Assembly (NCBI GenBank): GCA_910587245.1
Contig: CAJULX010000010.1
Span: 1-64,000, forward strand
DNA from: Candidatus Gastranaerophilales bacterium
Lineage (GTDB): Bacteria > Cyanobacteriota > Vampirovibrionia > Gastranaerophilales > Gastranaerophilaceae
Reading direction: 5' to 3'
DNA: 64,000 bases
Below are positions 17,465 through 25,769 of the stretch, piece by piece (within the stretch, counting starts at the first letter, position 1; each line of letters begins with the position of its first letter). Both the position numbers and the translations under genes were made by a program. The notes below the pieces were generated by a model, which was given only the letters and a program-made list of their open reading frames with translations, was not told the origin of the DNA and made no database searches.

Positions 17465-17496
17465 AAAAAACGGTGCGTCATTAACACCGTTTTTTA
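17465..17496 (+). terminator. Rho-independent terminator after rpsT
   Basis: AAAAAACGGTG and CACCGTTTTTT form a perfect 11-bp stem around CGTCATTAA and end in a T-run. Confidence 0.92.
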
Positions 17497-17536
17497 GTAT
17501 ATATAAAAATAATTGAAAAATTCACTCTTTCCGCTA

Positions 17537-17566
17537 TTGGGACGGTAGAGTTTCTTTTGTTATAAT
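17537..17566 (+). promoter_or_regulatory. promoter giving a probable leaderless menG mRNA
   Basis: TTGGGA (17537-17542), an 18-nt spacer ending in TGT, and a consensus TATAAT (17561-17566). The ATG begins 7 nt after the last base of the -10 box, which is the normal distance to the first transcribed base. Confidence 0.65.
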
Positions 17567-17572
17567 TTATAT

Positions 17573-18238
17573 ATGGAAAAAATGTTTGATAAAATTTCGA
17601 AACGTTACGATTTTTGGAATGATATTATTTCTGTTTTTTTGCAAAAAAAGGTTAAAAATATTGCAATAAGTAATCTTAAGCTTTTTGATGGCGCCCGTGT
17701 TTTAGATTTAGGTGCAGGCACAGGAGATTTAGGCGGATTAATATTAAAAAAATATCCGAAGTGCAAAATAACAGGTGTAGATTTGTCTTCAAAAATGCTT
17801 GAAATTGCAAAGAAAAAATATTTCAATATTGAATACTTGAAGCAAAATGCTGAAAAGTTGGCGTTTAAAAATGCCGAGTTTGATTTTGTGGTTTCAGGGT
17901 TTGTTTTAAGAAATATTCAGAATAAAAATGCTGTATTGTCTGAAGTGTATCGTGTCTTAAAAAGCGGAGGATATTTTTTGCAGCTGGATTTTGGGGATAA
18001 GAATTTTTTAAGCAAGGTTTTTTCCTGTTATGTGTTTTTATTGTCATTTTTTATGAAAAACGGATATGCATACAGGTATTTAATTAAATCAAAAAGTGAA
18101 TTTTTAACTCCCGATCAGCTTTTGCCTTTATATTTGAAACAAGGCTTTACGACGACTGTGTCTAAAAAACTTGCATTTGGAGTGATTTCTTATCAAATAG
18201 TGCAAAAACCCGAAAAAATTATTCCGGCAGATTTATAA
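17573..18238 (+). CDS. menG: UbiE/MenG-type quinone methyltransferase
   Basis: SAM-dependent C-methyltransferase of the UbiE/MenG family, acting on demethylmenaquinone or a similar quinone precursor. Rossmann motif I is VLDLGAGTGD near residue 43, motif post-I TGVDLSSKMLEIA, and the family signature FVVSGFVLRNI followed by EVYRVLKSGGYFLQLDFG. The 221-residue length fits. There is no ribosome binding site, and the consensus promoter abuts the start codon, so translation is probably leaderless. Other men genes are absent here, so the exact substrate is unproven. The 3' end overlaps the converging kinase gene by 20 bp. Confidence 0.8.
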   Translation: MEKMFDKISKRYDFWNDIISVFLQKKVKNIAISNLKLFDGARVLDLGAGTGDLGGLILKKYPKCKITGVDLSSKMLEIAKKKYFNIEYLKQNAEKLAFKNAEFDFVVSGFVLRNIQNKNAVLSEVYRVLKSGGYFLQLDFGDKNFLSKVFSCYVFLLSFFMKNGYAYRYLIKSKSEFLTPDQLLPLYLKQGFTTTVSKKLAFGVISYQIVQKPEKIIPADL

Positions 18239-19193
18239 TAAAAGCAGCACCTTTATTTTTCTCGCTTTGAACTTCAATACTGCCATCCATTGCTTTTATA
18301 ATTTTGTTTGATAAATAAAGCCCAAGACCTGTTGAAGCCTGTTTTAAATTTGAGTTTCCACTGTAAAACTTATTAAATATTTTATCAATATCCTCTTTTT
18401 CAATTCCTATGCCGTAATCCTTTATCTTTATTGAAAATCCTGTATTTGTGCGCATAAGGAAAATATCTATTTTATCAGCATTTGCGCTGTAGCTCAGGGC
18501 GTTTAATATTAAATTATTTATAACCCTTTTGGTTAAAAATACATCTATGTCAGCTTTAAAGTTATCATCAAGTTCGGTTTTGAAATCAATTTTTTTATTG
18601 TGCAGTTCAAATATGCTTGATAGCTGTTCGATGGTTTCTTTGATAAATTTGTTTATCAAAACACGGGATTCCTTTTTAACAATAATTCCCCTATGCTCTA
18701 CCTTGTAGGTTTCAAGAAGCGCTTCCACCAGATATTTTAAATCCATATTTGATATTTTAAGTTTTACAACGGCTTCTTTTTGAATATCTGAAAGTGTGCC
18801 GAATTTTTCCGTTAAAAGAAGGTCAAAAGTATTATCCTGTGCTATAATCGGAACTTTTAAATCATGCGTTAAGCTTGCGATAAAATCTTCTTTTAAGCTG
18901 GTTTCTTCTTTTTCTTTTTCCACATATTCGTTAATCATTACATCTCTATCTAAAATGCTTTCAAGCAGGTTGTTTAAATTTCTTGAAAGTTCATCGGTTA
19001 TTTCGTTGTCATTATTTTCTATCCTTGAATAGAGATTTCCGTATCTTGCAGAACTTACTATATGTGTGATTTTTTTAATATAAGAAATCAAGTTTTCATA
19101 TTTGATTGAAAGTTTGAAGTATTTCAAAATAATAACACAGCATAGTAAGCTGATAATACCCACCAAAACCGCGCTTAAAAGCAAAAATTTCAT
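18219..19193 (-). CDS. membrane-bound sensor histidine kinase
   Basis: A 324-residue kinase. One N-terminal membrane helix (about 4-24) with virtually no extracytoplasmic part, a HAMP-like/coiled-coil linker to about 100, then the HisKA H-box with His110 in ASLTHDLKVP, and the HATPase: N-box NLILNALSY, G1 DYGIGI, F-box KIFNKFYSG, G2 STGLGLYLS. The lack of a sensor loop suggests it senses the membrane, a partner, or cytoplasmic cues. It overlaps the upstream TPR gene by 4 bp (ATGA), so the two are coupled. No response regulator is adjacent, making it an orphan. Confidence 0.9.
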   Translation of the reverse strand: MKFLLLSAVLVGIISLLCCVIILKYFKLSIKYENLISYIKKITHIVSSARYGNLYSRIENNDNEITDELSRNLNNLLESILDRDVMINEYVEKEKEETSLKEDFIASLTHDLKVPIIAQDNTFDLLLTEKFGTLSDIQKEAVVKLKISNMDLKYLVEALLETYKVEHRGIIVKKESRVLINKFIKETIEQLSSIFELHNKKIDFKTELDDNFKADIDVFLTKRVINNLILNALSYSANADKIDIFLMRTNTGFSIKIKDYGIGIEKEDIDKIFNKFYSGNSNLKQASTGLGLYLSNKIIKAMDGSIEVQSEKNKGAAFIINLPE

Positions 19194-19579
19194 AGTCCGT
19201 GCTCTTCTTTAATAAATTCCAGCGAATCAACGCATTTTGCGCATGATGATTCATCTTTTTTTGCAAGAAAAAGCTTATAGGCATATTCTATATAGTTTTT
19301 AGCTTCTTTAATTTTATTAAGATAATAAATAGTTATTCCTAAATTATAATAAGCTTTTGCAAAATAATGATCCAATTCTATGCATTTTTCATAATTATTT
19401 ATAGAGTTGTCAAAATCACTTAAAGCATAGTAGCAAAGACCTTGATAATAATATCCCCTGGCGCAGTCGGGTGCATATTTAACGAGCTTTCTTGCATTTA
19501 CGAGCGCTGCATCAAAATCCTGTAAGTCTATTTTTGATTGAATTATCTTGCAATATTCTTCTTCAATGTTGTATTCCAT
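19190..19579 (-). CDS. TPR protein coupled to a histidine kinase
   Basis: A 129-residue soluble protein with about three tetratricopeptide repeats: DFDAALVNARKLVKYAPDCA, YYYQGLCYYALSDFDNSIN, and AYYNLGITIYYLNKIKEAKN. Its C-terminus (about 108-125) has a Cys-x2-Cys pair in SSCAKCVDS. The stop codon overlaps the start of the kinase gene, implying a common function, such as a protein that modulates the kinase. No ribosome binding site is present; a TGn-TAAAAT box ends 6 nt before the ATG, so the mRNA is probably leaderless. Confidence 0.8.
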   Translation of the reverse strand: MEYNIEEEYCKIIQSKIDLQDFDAALVNARKLVKYAPDCARGYYYQGLCYYALSDFDNSINNYEKCIELDHYFAKAYYNLGITIYYLNKIKEAKNYIEYAYKLFLAKKDESSCAKCVDSLEFIKEEHGL

Positions 19580-19585
19580 ATCTTA

Positions 19586-19594
19586 ATTTTATCA
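19586..19594 (-). promoter_or_regulatory. extended -10 box of the TPR-kinase operon
   Basis: On the minus strand TGA-TAAAAT, with the hexamer at 19591-19586, then 6 nt (TAAGAT) and the ATG. This is the same geometry as slt, menG and the gene at 49036. Confidence 0.5.
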
Positions 19595-19716
19595 TAATAA
19601 TTTGTTTGTTTGAAATATTAATTTTTTGTTTATTTTTTCAGATGTTATTAATTATGGTGATAAATTTAAGATATTAGAGAAAATAGACATGCTATTTATA
19701 TAGGAGATAAATTATT

Positions 19717-21561
19717 ATGGCAAAAACAATAGGTATTGACCTCGGAACTACAAACTCCGTTGTTGCTGTTATGGAAGGCGGAAAACCCACCGTTATCGCC
19801 AATGCTGAAGGTTCAAGAACAACCCCTTCAATTGTTGGTTTTTCAAAATCAGGTGAAAGACTCGTGGGGCAATTGGCTAAACGTCAGGCAATTTTAAACC
19901 CCGACAGAACAATTATTTCAATCAAACGCCACATGGGCGAAGATTTTAAGAAAAATATTGACGGCAAAGATTACACACCGCAGGAAATTTCAGCTATGAT
20001 TTTAAGAAAACTGGCTGATGATGCTTCAAGTTATCTTGGCGAAAAAGTAACAAGTGCTGTTATCACCGTTCCTGCTTATTTTAACGATGCTCAAAGACAG
20101 GCAACAAAAGACGCAGGTAAAATCGCAGGTCTTGATGTTTTGCGTATCGTAAACGAACCTACTGCTGCAGCTCTTGCTTACGGTCTTGAAAAAGAAAAAA
20201 CCGAAAAAGTTTTAGTATTCGACCTTGGCGGCGGTACGTTTGATGTGTCAATTCTTGAAATCGGCGATGGCGTTCATGAAGTATTATCAACATCAGGCGA
20301 TACACACCTCGGCGGTGATGATTTTGACCAGAAAGTTATGGACTGGCTTGCAGAAGAATTCAAAAAAACCGAAGGAATTGATTTAAAATCTGACAAGCAG
20401 GCTATGCAAAGATTAAAAGAAGCGGCAGAAAAAGCAAAATGCGAATTATCTTCCGTTGTTGAAACAAATATTAACCTTCCGTTTATCACAGCTGACGCTA
20501 ACGGTCCAAAACACTTGGATATGACATTAAGCCGTGCTAAATTCGAAGAATTATCCCATGATTTACTTGAAAGATGTAAAAAACCTGTTGAGCAGGCTAT
20601 TAAGGATGCGGGTATTTCAAAAAATGAAATTGATGAAGTTGTTCTTGTGGGCGGTTCTACGCGTATCCCCGCAGTACAGGCTTTAGTTAAAGAATACACG
20701 GGAAAAGAACCTAACCAATCCGTTAACCCTGATGAGGTTGTTGCGGTTGGTGCGGCAGTTCAAGCCGGTGTTTTAGCAGGTGAAGTAAAAGACATCGTTC
20801 TTTTGGATGTTACTCCTTTGACTCTTGGTATTGAAACTCTTGGCGGAGTAATGACTCCCCTTGTTCAAAGAAATACAACAATCCCTGTTTCAAAATCTCA
20901 AGTATTCTCAACTGCCGATGATAATCAAACCGCTGTTGACATTCACGTTCTTCAGGGTGAAAGACCGATGGCAAGAGATAATAAATCACTTGGTATGTTC
21001 AGACTTGACGGTATTCCGCCGGCAATGAAGGGTATGCCTCAAATTGAAGTAACGTTTGATATCGACGCTAACGGTATTGTTAATGTTACAGCCAAAGATA
21101 AGGCTACAAATAAAGAGCAAAAAATTACCATTACAAATTCTTCAAATCTTTCAGAATCCGATATTGATAAAATGGTAAAAGAAGCCGAAGCAAACGCTAC
21201 GGAAGATAAGAAGAAAAAAGAAGAAGCTGAAACTAAAAATAATGCAGAAAGCATGATTTCAGCTGCTGACAGAATTGTGAAAGATTTTGAAGGCAAGATT
21301 TCAGATTCCGATAAAACAAAACTTGAAGAACAGAAAACCGCTTTAAGAAAAGCGCTTGATGAAAACAAGGCTCATGAGGAAATTAAAAAACTTTCCGAAG
21401 ATTTGCAACAGACAATGTATGCAATATCTCAAGCCGCTTATGCTCAGGTTCAAAAAGAAGGACAGGATGCACAAAATGCTGACGGTGCAGAAAATTCTTC
21501 AAGCGAACAAAATTCTTCATCCAATGATGATGTAATTGATGCAGAATATACTAAAGAATAA
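19717..21561 (+). CDS. dnaK: chaperone protein DnaK (Hsp70)
   Basis: ATP-dependent chaperone for nascent and misfolded proteins. The 614-residue protein has the nucleotide-binding domain (GIDLGTTNSVVAV at 5-17, VPAYFNDAQRQATKDAG, VFDLGGGTFDVS), the substrate-binding beta domain, and a charged helical lid. It ends DDVIDAEYTKE, close to the standard EEVD-like bacterial tail. AGGAG lies 10 nt before the ATG. It is monocistronic: grpE, dnaJ and hrcA are not adjacent, and no CIRCE inverted repeat is seen upstream, so regulation differs from the classic HrcA type. Confidence 0.98.
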   Translation: MAKTIGIDLGTTNSVVAVMEGGKPTVIANAEGSRTTPSIVGFSKSGERLVGQLAKRQAILNPDRTIISIKRHMGEDFKKNIDGKDYTPQEISAMILRKLADDASSYLGEKVTSAVITVPAYFNDAQRQATKDAGKIAGLDVLRIVNEPTAAALAYGLEKEKTEKVLVFDLGGGTFDVSILEIGDGVHEVLSTSGDTHLGGDDFDQKVMDWLAEEFKKTEGIDLKSDKQAMQRLKEAAEKAKCELSSVVETNINLPFITADANGPKHLDMTLSRAKFEELSHDLLERCKKPVEQAIKDAGISKNEIDEVVLVGGSTRIPAVQALVKEYTGKEPNQSVNPDEVVAVGAAVQAGVLAGEVKDIVLLDVTPLTLGIETLGGVMTPLVQRNTTIPVSKSQVFSTADDNQTAVDIHVLQGERPMARDNKSLGMFRLDGIPPAMKGMPQIEVTFDIDANGIVNVTAKDKATNKEQKITITNSSNLSESDIDKMVKEAEANATEDKKKKEEAETKNNAESMISAADRIVKDFEGKISDSDKTKLEEQKTALRKALDENKAHEEIKKLSEDLQQTMYAISQAAYAQVQKEGQDAQNADGAENSSSEQNSSSNDDVIDAEYTKE

Positions 21562-21581
21562 TAACTTTTATTATATTTCTT

Positions 21582-21618
21582 AAAAATCCGGGAAAGATTT
21601 ATTTCTTCCCGGATTTTC
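21582..21618 (+). terminator. Rho-independent terminator after dnaK
   Basis: AAAATCCGGGAA and TTCCCGGATTTT form a 12-bp stem around AGATTTATTTC. Confidence 0.88.
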
Positions 21619-21743
21619 ATATATTTGAGTATTTTTACTCTATGCAAGCGTTGTGGCACATGATAAAATATAAGTGCTGTTATATTTTGTTTAAAAAATT
21701 GATTTTCCTTATTGTTTTATGCAAAACGAAAGGAAACATTTCT

Positions 21744-22391
21744 ATGTCAAAAACATCAAAAACCAAAACCTACAATCCGTCTTCAACAATTACAATTAAC
21801 GGGCAGGTTAAATCAAGCGCTCAGAGTACAAAAAACGGAGCAACGGCTTCATATAACATGGATCCATACGAACAGGCTGCTTATAATTTTGCCCAGCAGT
21901 CCTTTTATGAAAATATGCCGAATATTAATGTTTTTTCCGATGATACTGTTAAGAATTTAAACAATCAGGTGAATGCATATTTAAATCAAGGAATAAATAC
22001 AATTCAAAATACTTATACGCCGATGATCAGGGAAATGCAAAATGATGTTGCAAGGCGCTTCGGTAATGTTAACAATTCAATATTTATGGATAATTTAAAT
22101 GATATTGAATCTCAAAGAGCCGCTGCCGTAAGCAATCTGGCTCAAAATGTTGAAGCTAAAAGGAGCGATATTGTAAATAATGAACTGTCAAACAGATATA
22201 ATTATTTATCGTTCCTGAATAACTATCAAAATCAGGCTTATAATAATATGCTGTCTACTCTGGGTTTGAGTAATAATTTATTAAATACGAACAACTCTCA
22301 TTTGAATTCTGCAGCAAACGCCTCAAATAATTCAAATTCTTTTTATAATAATGCGCAGCTTGCAATGCAGCTTGCTAAACTTTTTGTTTAA
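21744..22391 (+). CDS. uncharacterised Asn/Gln-rich helical protein
   Basis: Not recognised. The 215-residue protein begins MSKTSKTKTYN (AAAGGAAA precedes this ATG; earlier in-frame codons have no ribosome binding site). It is rich in Asn, Gln, Ser and Ala, has no signal peptide or membrane helix, and reads as long amphipathic helices: the stretch from about 80 to 150 could form a coiled coil (RRFGNVNNSIFMDNLNDIES, then AVSNLAQNVEAKRSDI). The C-terminus is Asn/Ser repeats ending QLAMQLAKLFV. The composition recalls phage structural or appendage proteins, but no phage gene is nearby. It has its own terminator and is monocistronic. Confidence 0.65.
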   Translation: MSKTSKTKTYNPSSTITINGQVKSSAQSTKNGATASYNMDPYEQAAYNFAQQSFYENMPNINVFSDDTVKNLNNQVNAYLNQGINTIQNTYTPMIREMQNDVARRFGNVNNSIFMDNLNDIESQRAAAVSNLAQNVEAKRSDIVNNELSNRYNYLSFLNNYQNQAYNNMLSTLGLSNNLLNTNNSHLNSAANASNNSNSFYNNAQLAMQLAKLFV

Positions 22392-22417
22392 TTCTTAGTG
22401 ATTCAGTTCAAATAATA

Positions 22418-22453
22418 AACGGGCAAAGTTTTTTAAAATTCTGCCCGTTTTTA
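22418..22453 (+). terminator. Rho-independent terminator
   Basis: AAACGGGCA and TGCCCGTTT form a 9-bp stem around an AT-rich loop, followed by TTTAG. It ends the 21744 gene. Confidence 0.85.
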
Positions 22454-22529
22454 GTTATTAATTTTTCTTAGTTTGAAATTTTATAGTATAATAAACTTGA
22501 ATATCATGCTAAAAACGAGGAGATAAAAA

Positions 22530-23390
22530 TTGGGTTATAAAATTTTATACAAAAAAGAATTATGCGCTAATCAATTTGAAATCAGAATTAAAGCACCGTT
22601 TATTACAAAAAATGCAAAAGCGGGGCAGTTTATAATTTTAAGAACCGACAAAAATTCTGAAAGAATCCCTTTAACGATTGCTGACTATAACAGAGAAACG
22701 GAAGAATTGACAATTGTTTATATGGCAGTCGGCTATACAACTAAGAAGCTTGCAAGTTTAGAAGTCGGTGATGAAATTGAAGATATAGTAGGACCTTTAG
22801 GTCAGCCTACGCATATTGAAAAATACGGTACGGTTGTTTGTCTTGCAGGCGGATACGGTGCCGCTCCATGTTATTTAATTGCAAAAGCATTTAAGGATGC
22901 GGGCAATAAAGTTTACATGATTATGGGTGCAAGAAATAAAGACCTTATTTTCTGGCAGGATAAAATGAAGGATGCTTGCACTGAACTATTTATCACAACA
23001 GATGACGGTTCTTTGGGACAAAAAGGTTTTGTAACAGGTGTTATGCAGGAAATTATGGATAAAGAAACCGTAAATTATGCAATAGCAGTAGGACCCATGC
23101 CTATGATGAAGGCCGTTGCCGATTTAACACGCGGCAAAGGTATTAAAACAGAAGTTTCAATGAACCCTATAATGGTTGACGGAACAGGTATGTGCGGTGC
23201 TTGCAGAGTAACGGTCGGCAATGAAGTAAAATTTGCCTGTGTAGACGGTCCTGATTTCGATGCTCATCTTGTTGATTTTGATGAAGTTATAAACAGAACA
23301 AAAATTTATAAAGATTACGAAAAAAGATGTGATGAAACTCATTGCAATCTTCAAAAACAGGCACGCGAATTAGAAAAAACAATAAAATAA
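22530..23390 (+). CDS. NfnA/PyrK-type FAD- and [2Fe-2S]-binding oxidoreductase subunit
   Basis: Electron-transfer flavoprotein of the sulfide dehydrogenase/NfnA/PyrK group (286 residues). FAD domain with RIPLTIADY; NAD(P) domain with VCLAGGYGAAPCYLIAKA; C-terminal cluster motif Cys222-x2-Cys225 and Cys237 in GMCGACRV and FACVDGPDFDAH. The VDGPDFDAHxVDFD tail is characteristic of NfnA rather than PyrK, and Asp217 of DGTG is where NfnA has a non-cysteine ligand. NfnA normally pairs with NfnB for electron-bifurcating NADH-ferredoxin:NADP+ oxidoreduction; here no NfnB follows. Starts at TTG behind GAGGAG. First gene of a run that continues with a four-Cys mini-protein and leuC. Confidence 0.82.
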   Translation: MGYKILYKKELCANQFEIRIKAPFITKNAKAGQFIILRTDKNSERIPLTIADYNRETEELTIVYMAVGYTTKKLASLEVGDEIEDIVGPLGQPTHIEKYGTVVCLAGGYGAAPCYLIAKAFKDAGNKVYMIMGARNKDLIFWQDKMKDACTELFITTDDGSLGQKGFVTGVMQEIMDKETVNYAIAVGPMPMMKAVADLTRGKGIKTEVSMNPIMVDGTGMCGACRVTVGNEVKFACVDGPDFDAHLVDFDEVINRTKIYKDYEKRCDETHCNLQKQARELEKTIK

Positions 23391-23426
23391 GTACTAGGGT
23401 AGTTAAAATAGAAATTGAGGTAAATT

Positions 23427-23609
23427 ATGTCAAACAACGGTAGCATTCCTATTTGTCCGTTAATTTCATCAGGTAAAGATATCAATGCAGTTTGTGCTCA
23501 GGAAAACTGTGCCTGGTACGTTCAAAATCTTAAAACCTGTGCTGTATACGTAATGGCACACAATGCATTGCTGGATGTTAAAGCAAAACAAGGTGCAAAA
23601 CAAGATTAA
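23427..23609 (+). CDS. four-cysteine mini-protein
   Basis: A 60-residue protein with four cysteines at 10, 23, 28 and 38 (ICPLISSG, VCAQENCAWYV, TCAVYVMA), spacing C-x12-C-x4-C-x9-C. The CP...C...CAW...CA pattern looks like a small metal or Fe-S binding module. GAGGT lies 8 nt before the ATG. It lies 36 bp after the nfnA-like gene and 34 bp before leuC, so it is probably part of the same transcript. A redox accessory role is an inference from context. Confidence 0.75.
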   Translation: MSNNGSIPICPLISSGKDINAVCAQENCAWYVQNLKTCAVYVMAHNALLDVKAKQGAKQD

Positions 23610-23643
23610 TCACAATTTAATTCAAAGATAGGGGAATAAAAAT

Positions 23644-24909
23644 ATGTCAAGACCAATGACTATCACGGAAAAAATATTTGCAGCTCATGCCGGAAAAGAT
23701 GAAGTAAAGGCGGGGGATTTAATAAGTGCCAAAGTTGATATTACGCTTGCGAATGATATCACGGGTCCTGTTGCAATTAACGAATTCAGAAAGATTGGTG
23801 TAGATAAAGTTTTTGACCCTGAAAGATGTGTTTTTGTTCCTGACCACTTTGTGCCCAATAAGGATATTAAATCTGCAGAGCAGGTTAATTTAATCAGAAA
23901 ATTTGCACGTGAAATGAATTTGAAGTTCTTCTTTGAAGTAGGAAGAATGGGAATTGAACATGCGCTTTTGCCTGATTCAGGTATCGTTACCGCAGGAGAT
24001 TTGATTATAGGAGCTGATTCGCACACCTGTACATACGGCGCTCTGGGTGCTTTTTCAACCGGTGTAGGTTCAACGGATTTGGCCTGTGCAATGGCTTCAG
24101 GAGAAACCTGGTTTAAAGTACCGAGTGCAATAAAGGTTGAATTTAACGGCAAATTAAATAAATGGGTAAGCGCCAAAGATTTGGTATTGCATTTAATAGG
24201 CGATATCGGTGTTGACGGTGCTTTATACAAAACTCTTGAAATAACGGGAAGTGCGATTTCCGAAATGCCTATGGACGGCAGATTTACCATATGCAATATG
24301 GCAATTGAAGCAGGGGCTAAAAACGGTATAATTCCGCCTGATAAAATTACGGAAGAATATTTAAAAGGCCGTTCAATAAGGCCGTATAAATTCTATACGT
24401 CTGACCCTGATGCTGAATACGAAAGAATTATTAAATATGATGTGGCTGATATTGAACCGACTGTTGCTTTTCCGCATTTGCCGGAAAATACAAAACCCAT
24501 AAGTAAAGTGGGTAATGTTGAAATTAATCAGGTGGTAATCGGAAGCTGTACAAACGGAAGACTTTCCGATTTGAAAATCGCAGCAGATATCTTAAGAGGT
24601 AAAAAGGTTCATAAAAATGTACGTTTAATTGTATTCCCCGGTACTCAGGATATTTATTTAAAAGCAATTGAACTCGGGTATGTTCAGACGATAGTTGAAG
24701 CAGAAGGTGCTGTATCTACACCTACCTGCGGTCCGTGTCTCGGCGGTCATGCGGGTATTCTTGCCAAGGGTGAGCGTGCAGTTTCTACTACAAACAGAAA
24801 CTTTGTAGGGCGTATGGGACATCCCGAATCTGAAGTATATCTTGCTTCTCCTGCCGTTGCAGCTGCAAGCGCTATTCTGGGAAGAATTGCAAGCCCTGAG
24901 GAATTATAA
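23644..24909 (+). CDS. leuC: 3-isopropylmalate dehydratase large subunit (LeuC type)
   Basis: Isomerises 2- to 3-isopropylmalate in leucine synthesis as a heterodimer with LeuD, using a [4Fe-4S] cluster. The 421-residue length matches the short, archaeal-type LeuC. Cluster ligands are Cys302 in IGSCTNGR and Cys362/Cys365 in TCGPCLGG. Signatures: VPDHFVPNKDIKSAEQ, GADSHTCTYGALGAFSTGVGST, NRNFVGRMG. GGGGA lies before the ATG. LeuD is not adjacent. The nitrilase gene follows after 5 bp. The specificity, leucine pathway versus homoaconitate or methylmalate, cannot be fixed from the large subunit alone, but the VPDH motif favours LeuC. Confidence 0.85.
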   Translation: MSRPMTITEKIFAAHAGKDEVKAGDLISAKVDITLANDITGPVAINEFRKIGVDKVFDPERCVFVPDHFVPNKDIKSAEQVNLIRKFAREMNLKFFFEVGRMGIEHALLPDSGIVTAGDLIIGADSHTCTYGALGAFSTGVGSTDLACAMASGETWFKVPSAIKVEFNGKLNKWVSAKDLVLHLIGDIGVDGALYKTLEITGSAISEMPMDGRFTICNMAIEAGAKNGIIPPDKITEEYLKGRSIRPYKFYTSDPDAEYERIIKYDVADIEPTVAFPHLPENTKPISKVGNVEINQVVIGSCTNGRLSDLKIAADILRGKKVHKNVRLIVFPGTQDIYLKAIELGYVQTIVEAEGAVSTPTCGPCLGGHAGILAKGERAVSTTNRNFVGRMGHPESEVYLASPAVAAASAILGRIASPEEL

Positions 24910-24914
24910 TTGAA

Positions 24915-25769
24915 ATGAAAAAAAATATTCTGGCAATTCAAATGAGCTCTGTTATTGGAGACTTTAAAGCCAATTGCGATAAGGTTTCTGCTTTAGTTTC
25001 AAATTTTTACAATAATACACTGCCTTCAAAATTGCCAGATATTATTTTTCTGCCTGAGGTTTGGACACTTGGCTGGCATACTGATTGCTTCAGAGAAAAA
25101 GCTCCGGAAAATTCAGGTGCAGTGGAATTTTTATCAAATATTGCAAAAAAATATGATGTAAATATTGTCGGTGGTTCTTATATAAGAAAAGAAAACGGTA
25201 TTTATAAAAATTCCTGTCCCGTAATTAACCGCAAAGGCGAACTGTGTGCCATATATGATAAAATTCATCTTTATTCGCCGGATGGCGAGGCGCGCGCCGT
25301 AGAATCAGGCAATACACCTTTAATTATTAATATTGAAGGGTTAAAAATCGGGCTTTCAATATGTTATGATATAAGATTTCCAGAGCTGTTCAGAAGCTAT
25401 ATTGCAAGTGATAATAAGCCCGATATGCTTGTTAATCTTTCTGCATGGCCAAAGACAAGAAGAGAACAGTATGAAGCTATGGCAAAATCAAGAGCTGTTG
25501 AAAATCAATCGTATTTCCTTGCGCTTTCTCAAACAGGTTTAATAAAAGATGAAGTTTATAATTCAGGTTTTTCGATGCTTGCGGCGCCATTAGGGGAAAC
25601 GCTCGCTGTTCTGGGTGAAGAAGAAGGCTTTATATTTGAAGCTATTGATACCGATATTTCCGATAATGTGTGCAAAACATATCCTAATCTTGAAAACAGA
25701 AAAGTGAATAATTTTGGATTTTACCCTGAATATATCGAAATTAAAGAATTAGGGGCGGTATCATGTTAA
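24915..25769 (+). CDS. nitrilase-superfamily carbon-nitrogen hydrolase
   Basis: Hydrolyses a non-peptide C-N bond, typically an omega-amide. The catalytic triad is visible: Glu48 in FLPEVW, Lys116 in YDKIHLY, Cys150 in LSICYDIRFPEL. The 284-residue single-domain length fits the Nit2/omega-amidase-like branch. The ribosome binding site GAGGAA lies in the last codons of leuC, and the 3' end overlaps dacB by 7 bp, so leuC, this gene and dacB form one transcription unit. The natural amide substrate is not deducible; omega-amidase (alpha-ketoglutaramate) is a common role of close relatives. Confidence 0.85.
   Translation: MKKNILAIQMSSVIGDFKANCDKVSALVSNFYNNTLPSKLPDIIFLPEVWTLGWHTDCFREKAPENSGAVEFLSNIAKKYDVNIVGGSYIRKENGIYKNSCPVINRKGELCAIYDKIHLYSPDGEARAVESGNTPLIINIEGLKIGLSICYDIRFPELFRSYIASDNKPDMLVNLSAWPKTRREQYEAMAKSRAVENQSYFLALSQTGLIKDEVYNSGFSMLAAPLGETLAVLGEEEGFIFEAIDTDISDNVCKTYPNLENRKVNNFGFYPEYIEIKELGAVSC

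Noticed and set aside
19580..19716. CIRCE-type HrcA operator before dnaK
   Set aside because: No TTAGCACTC-N9-GAGTGCTAA-like inverted repeat is present in the region.
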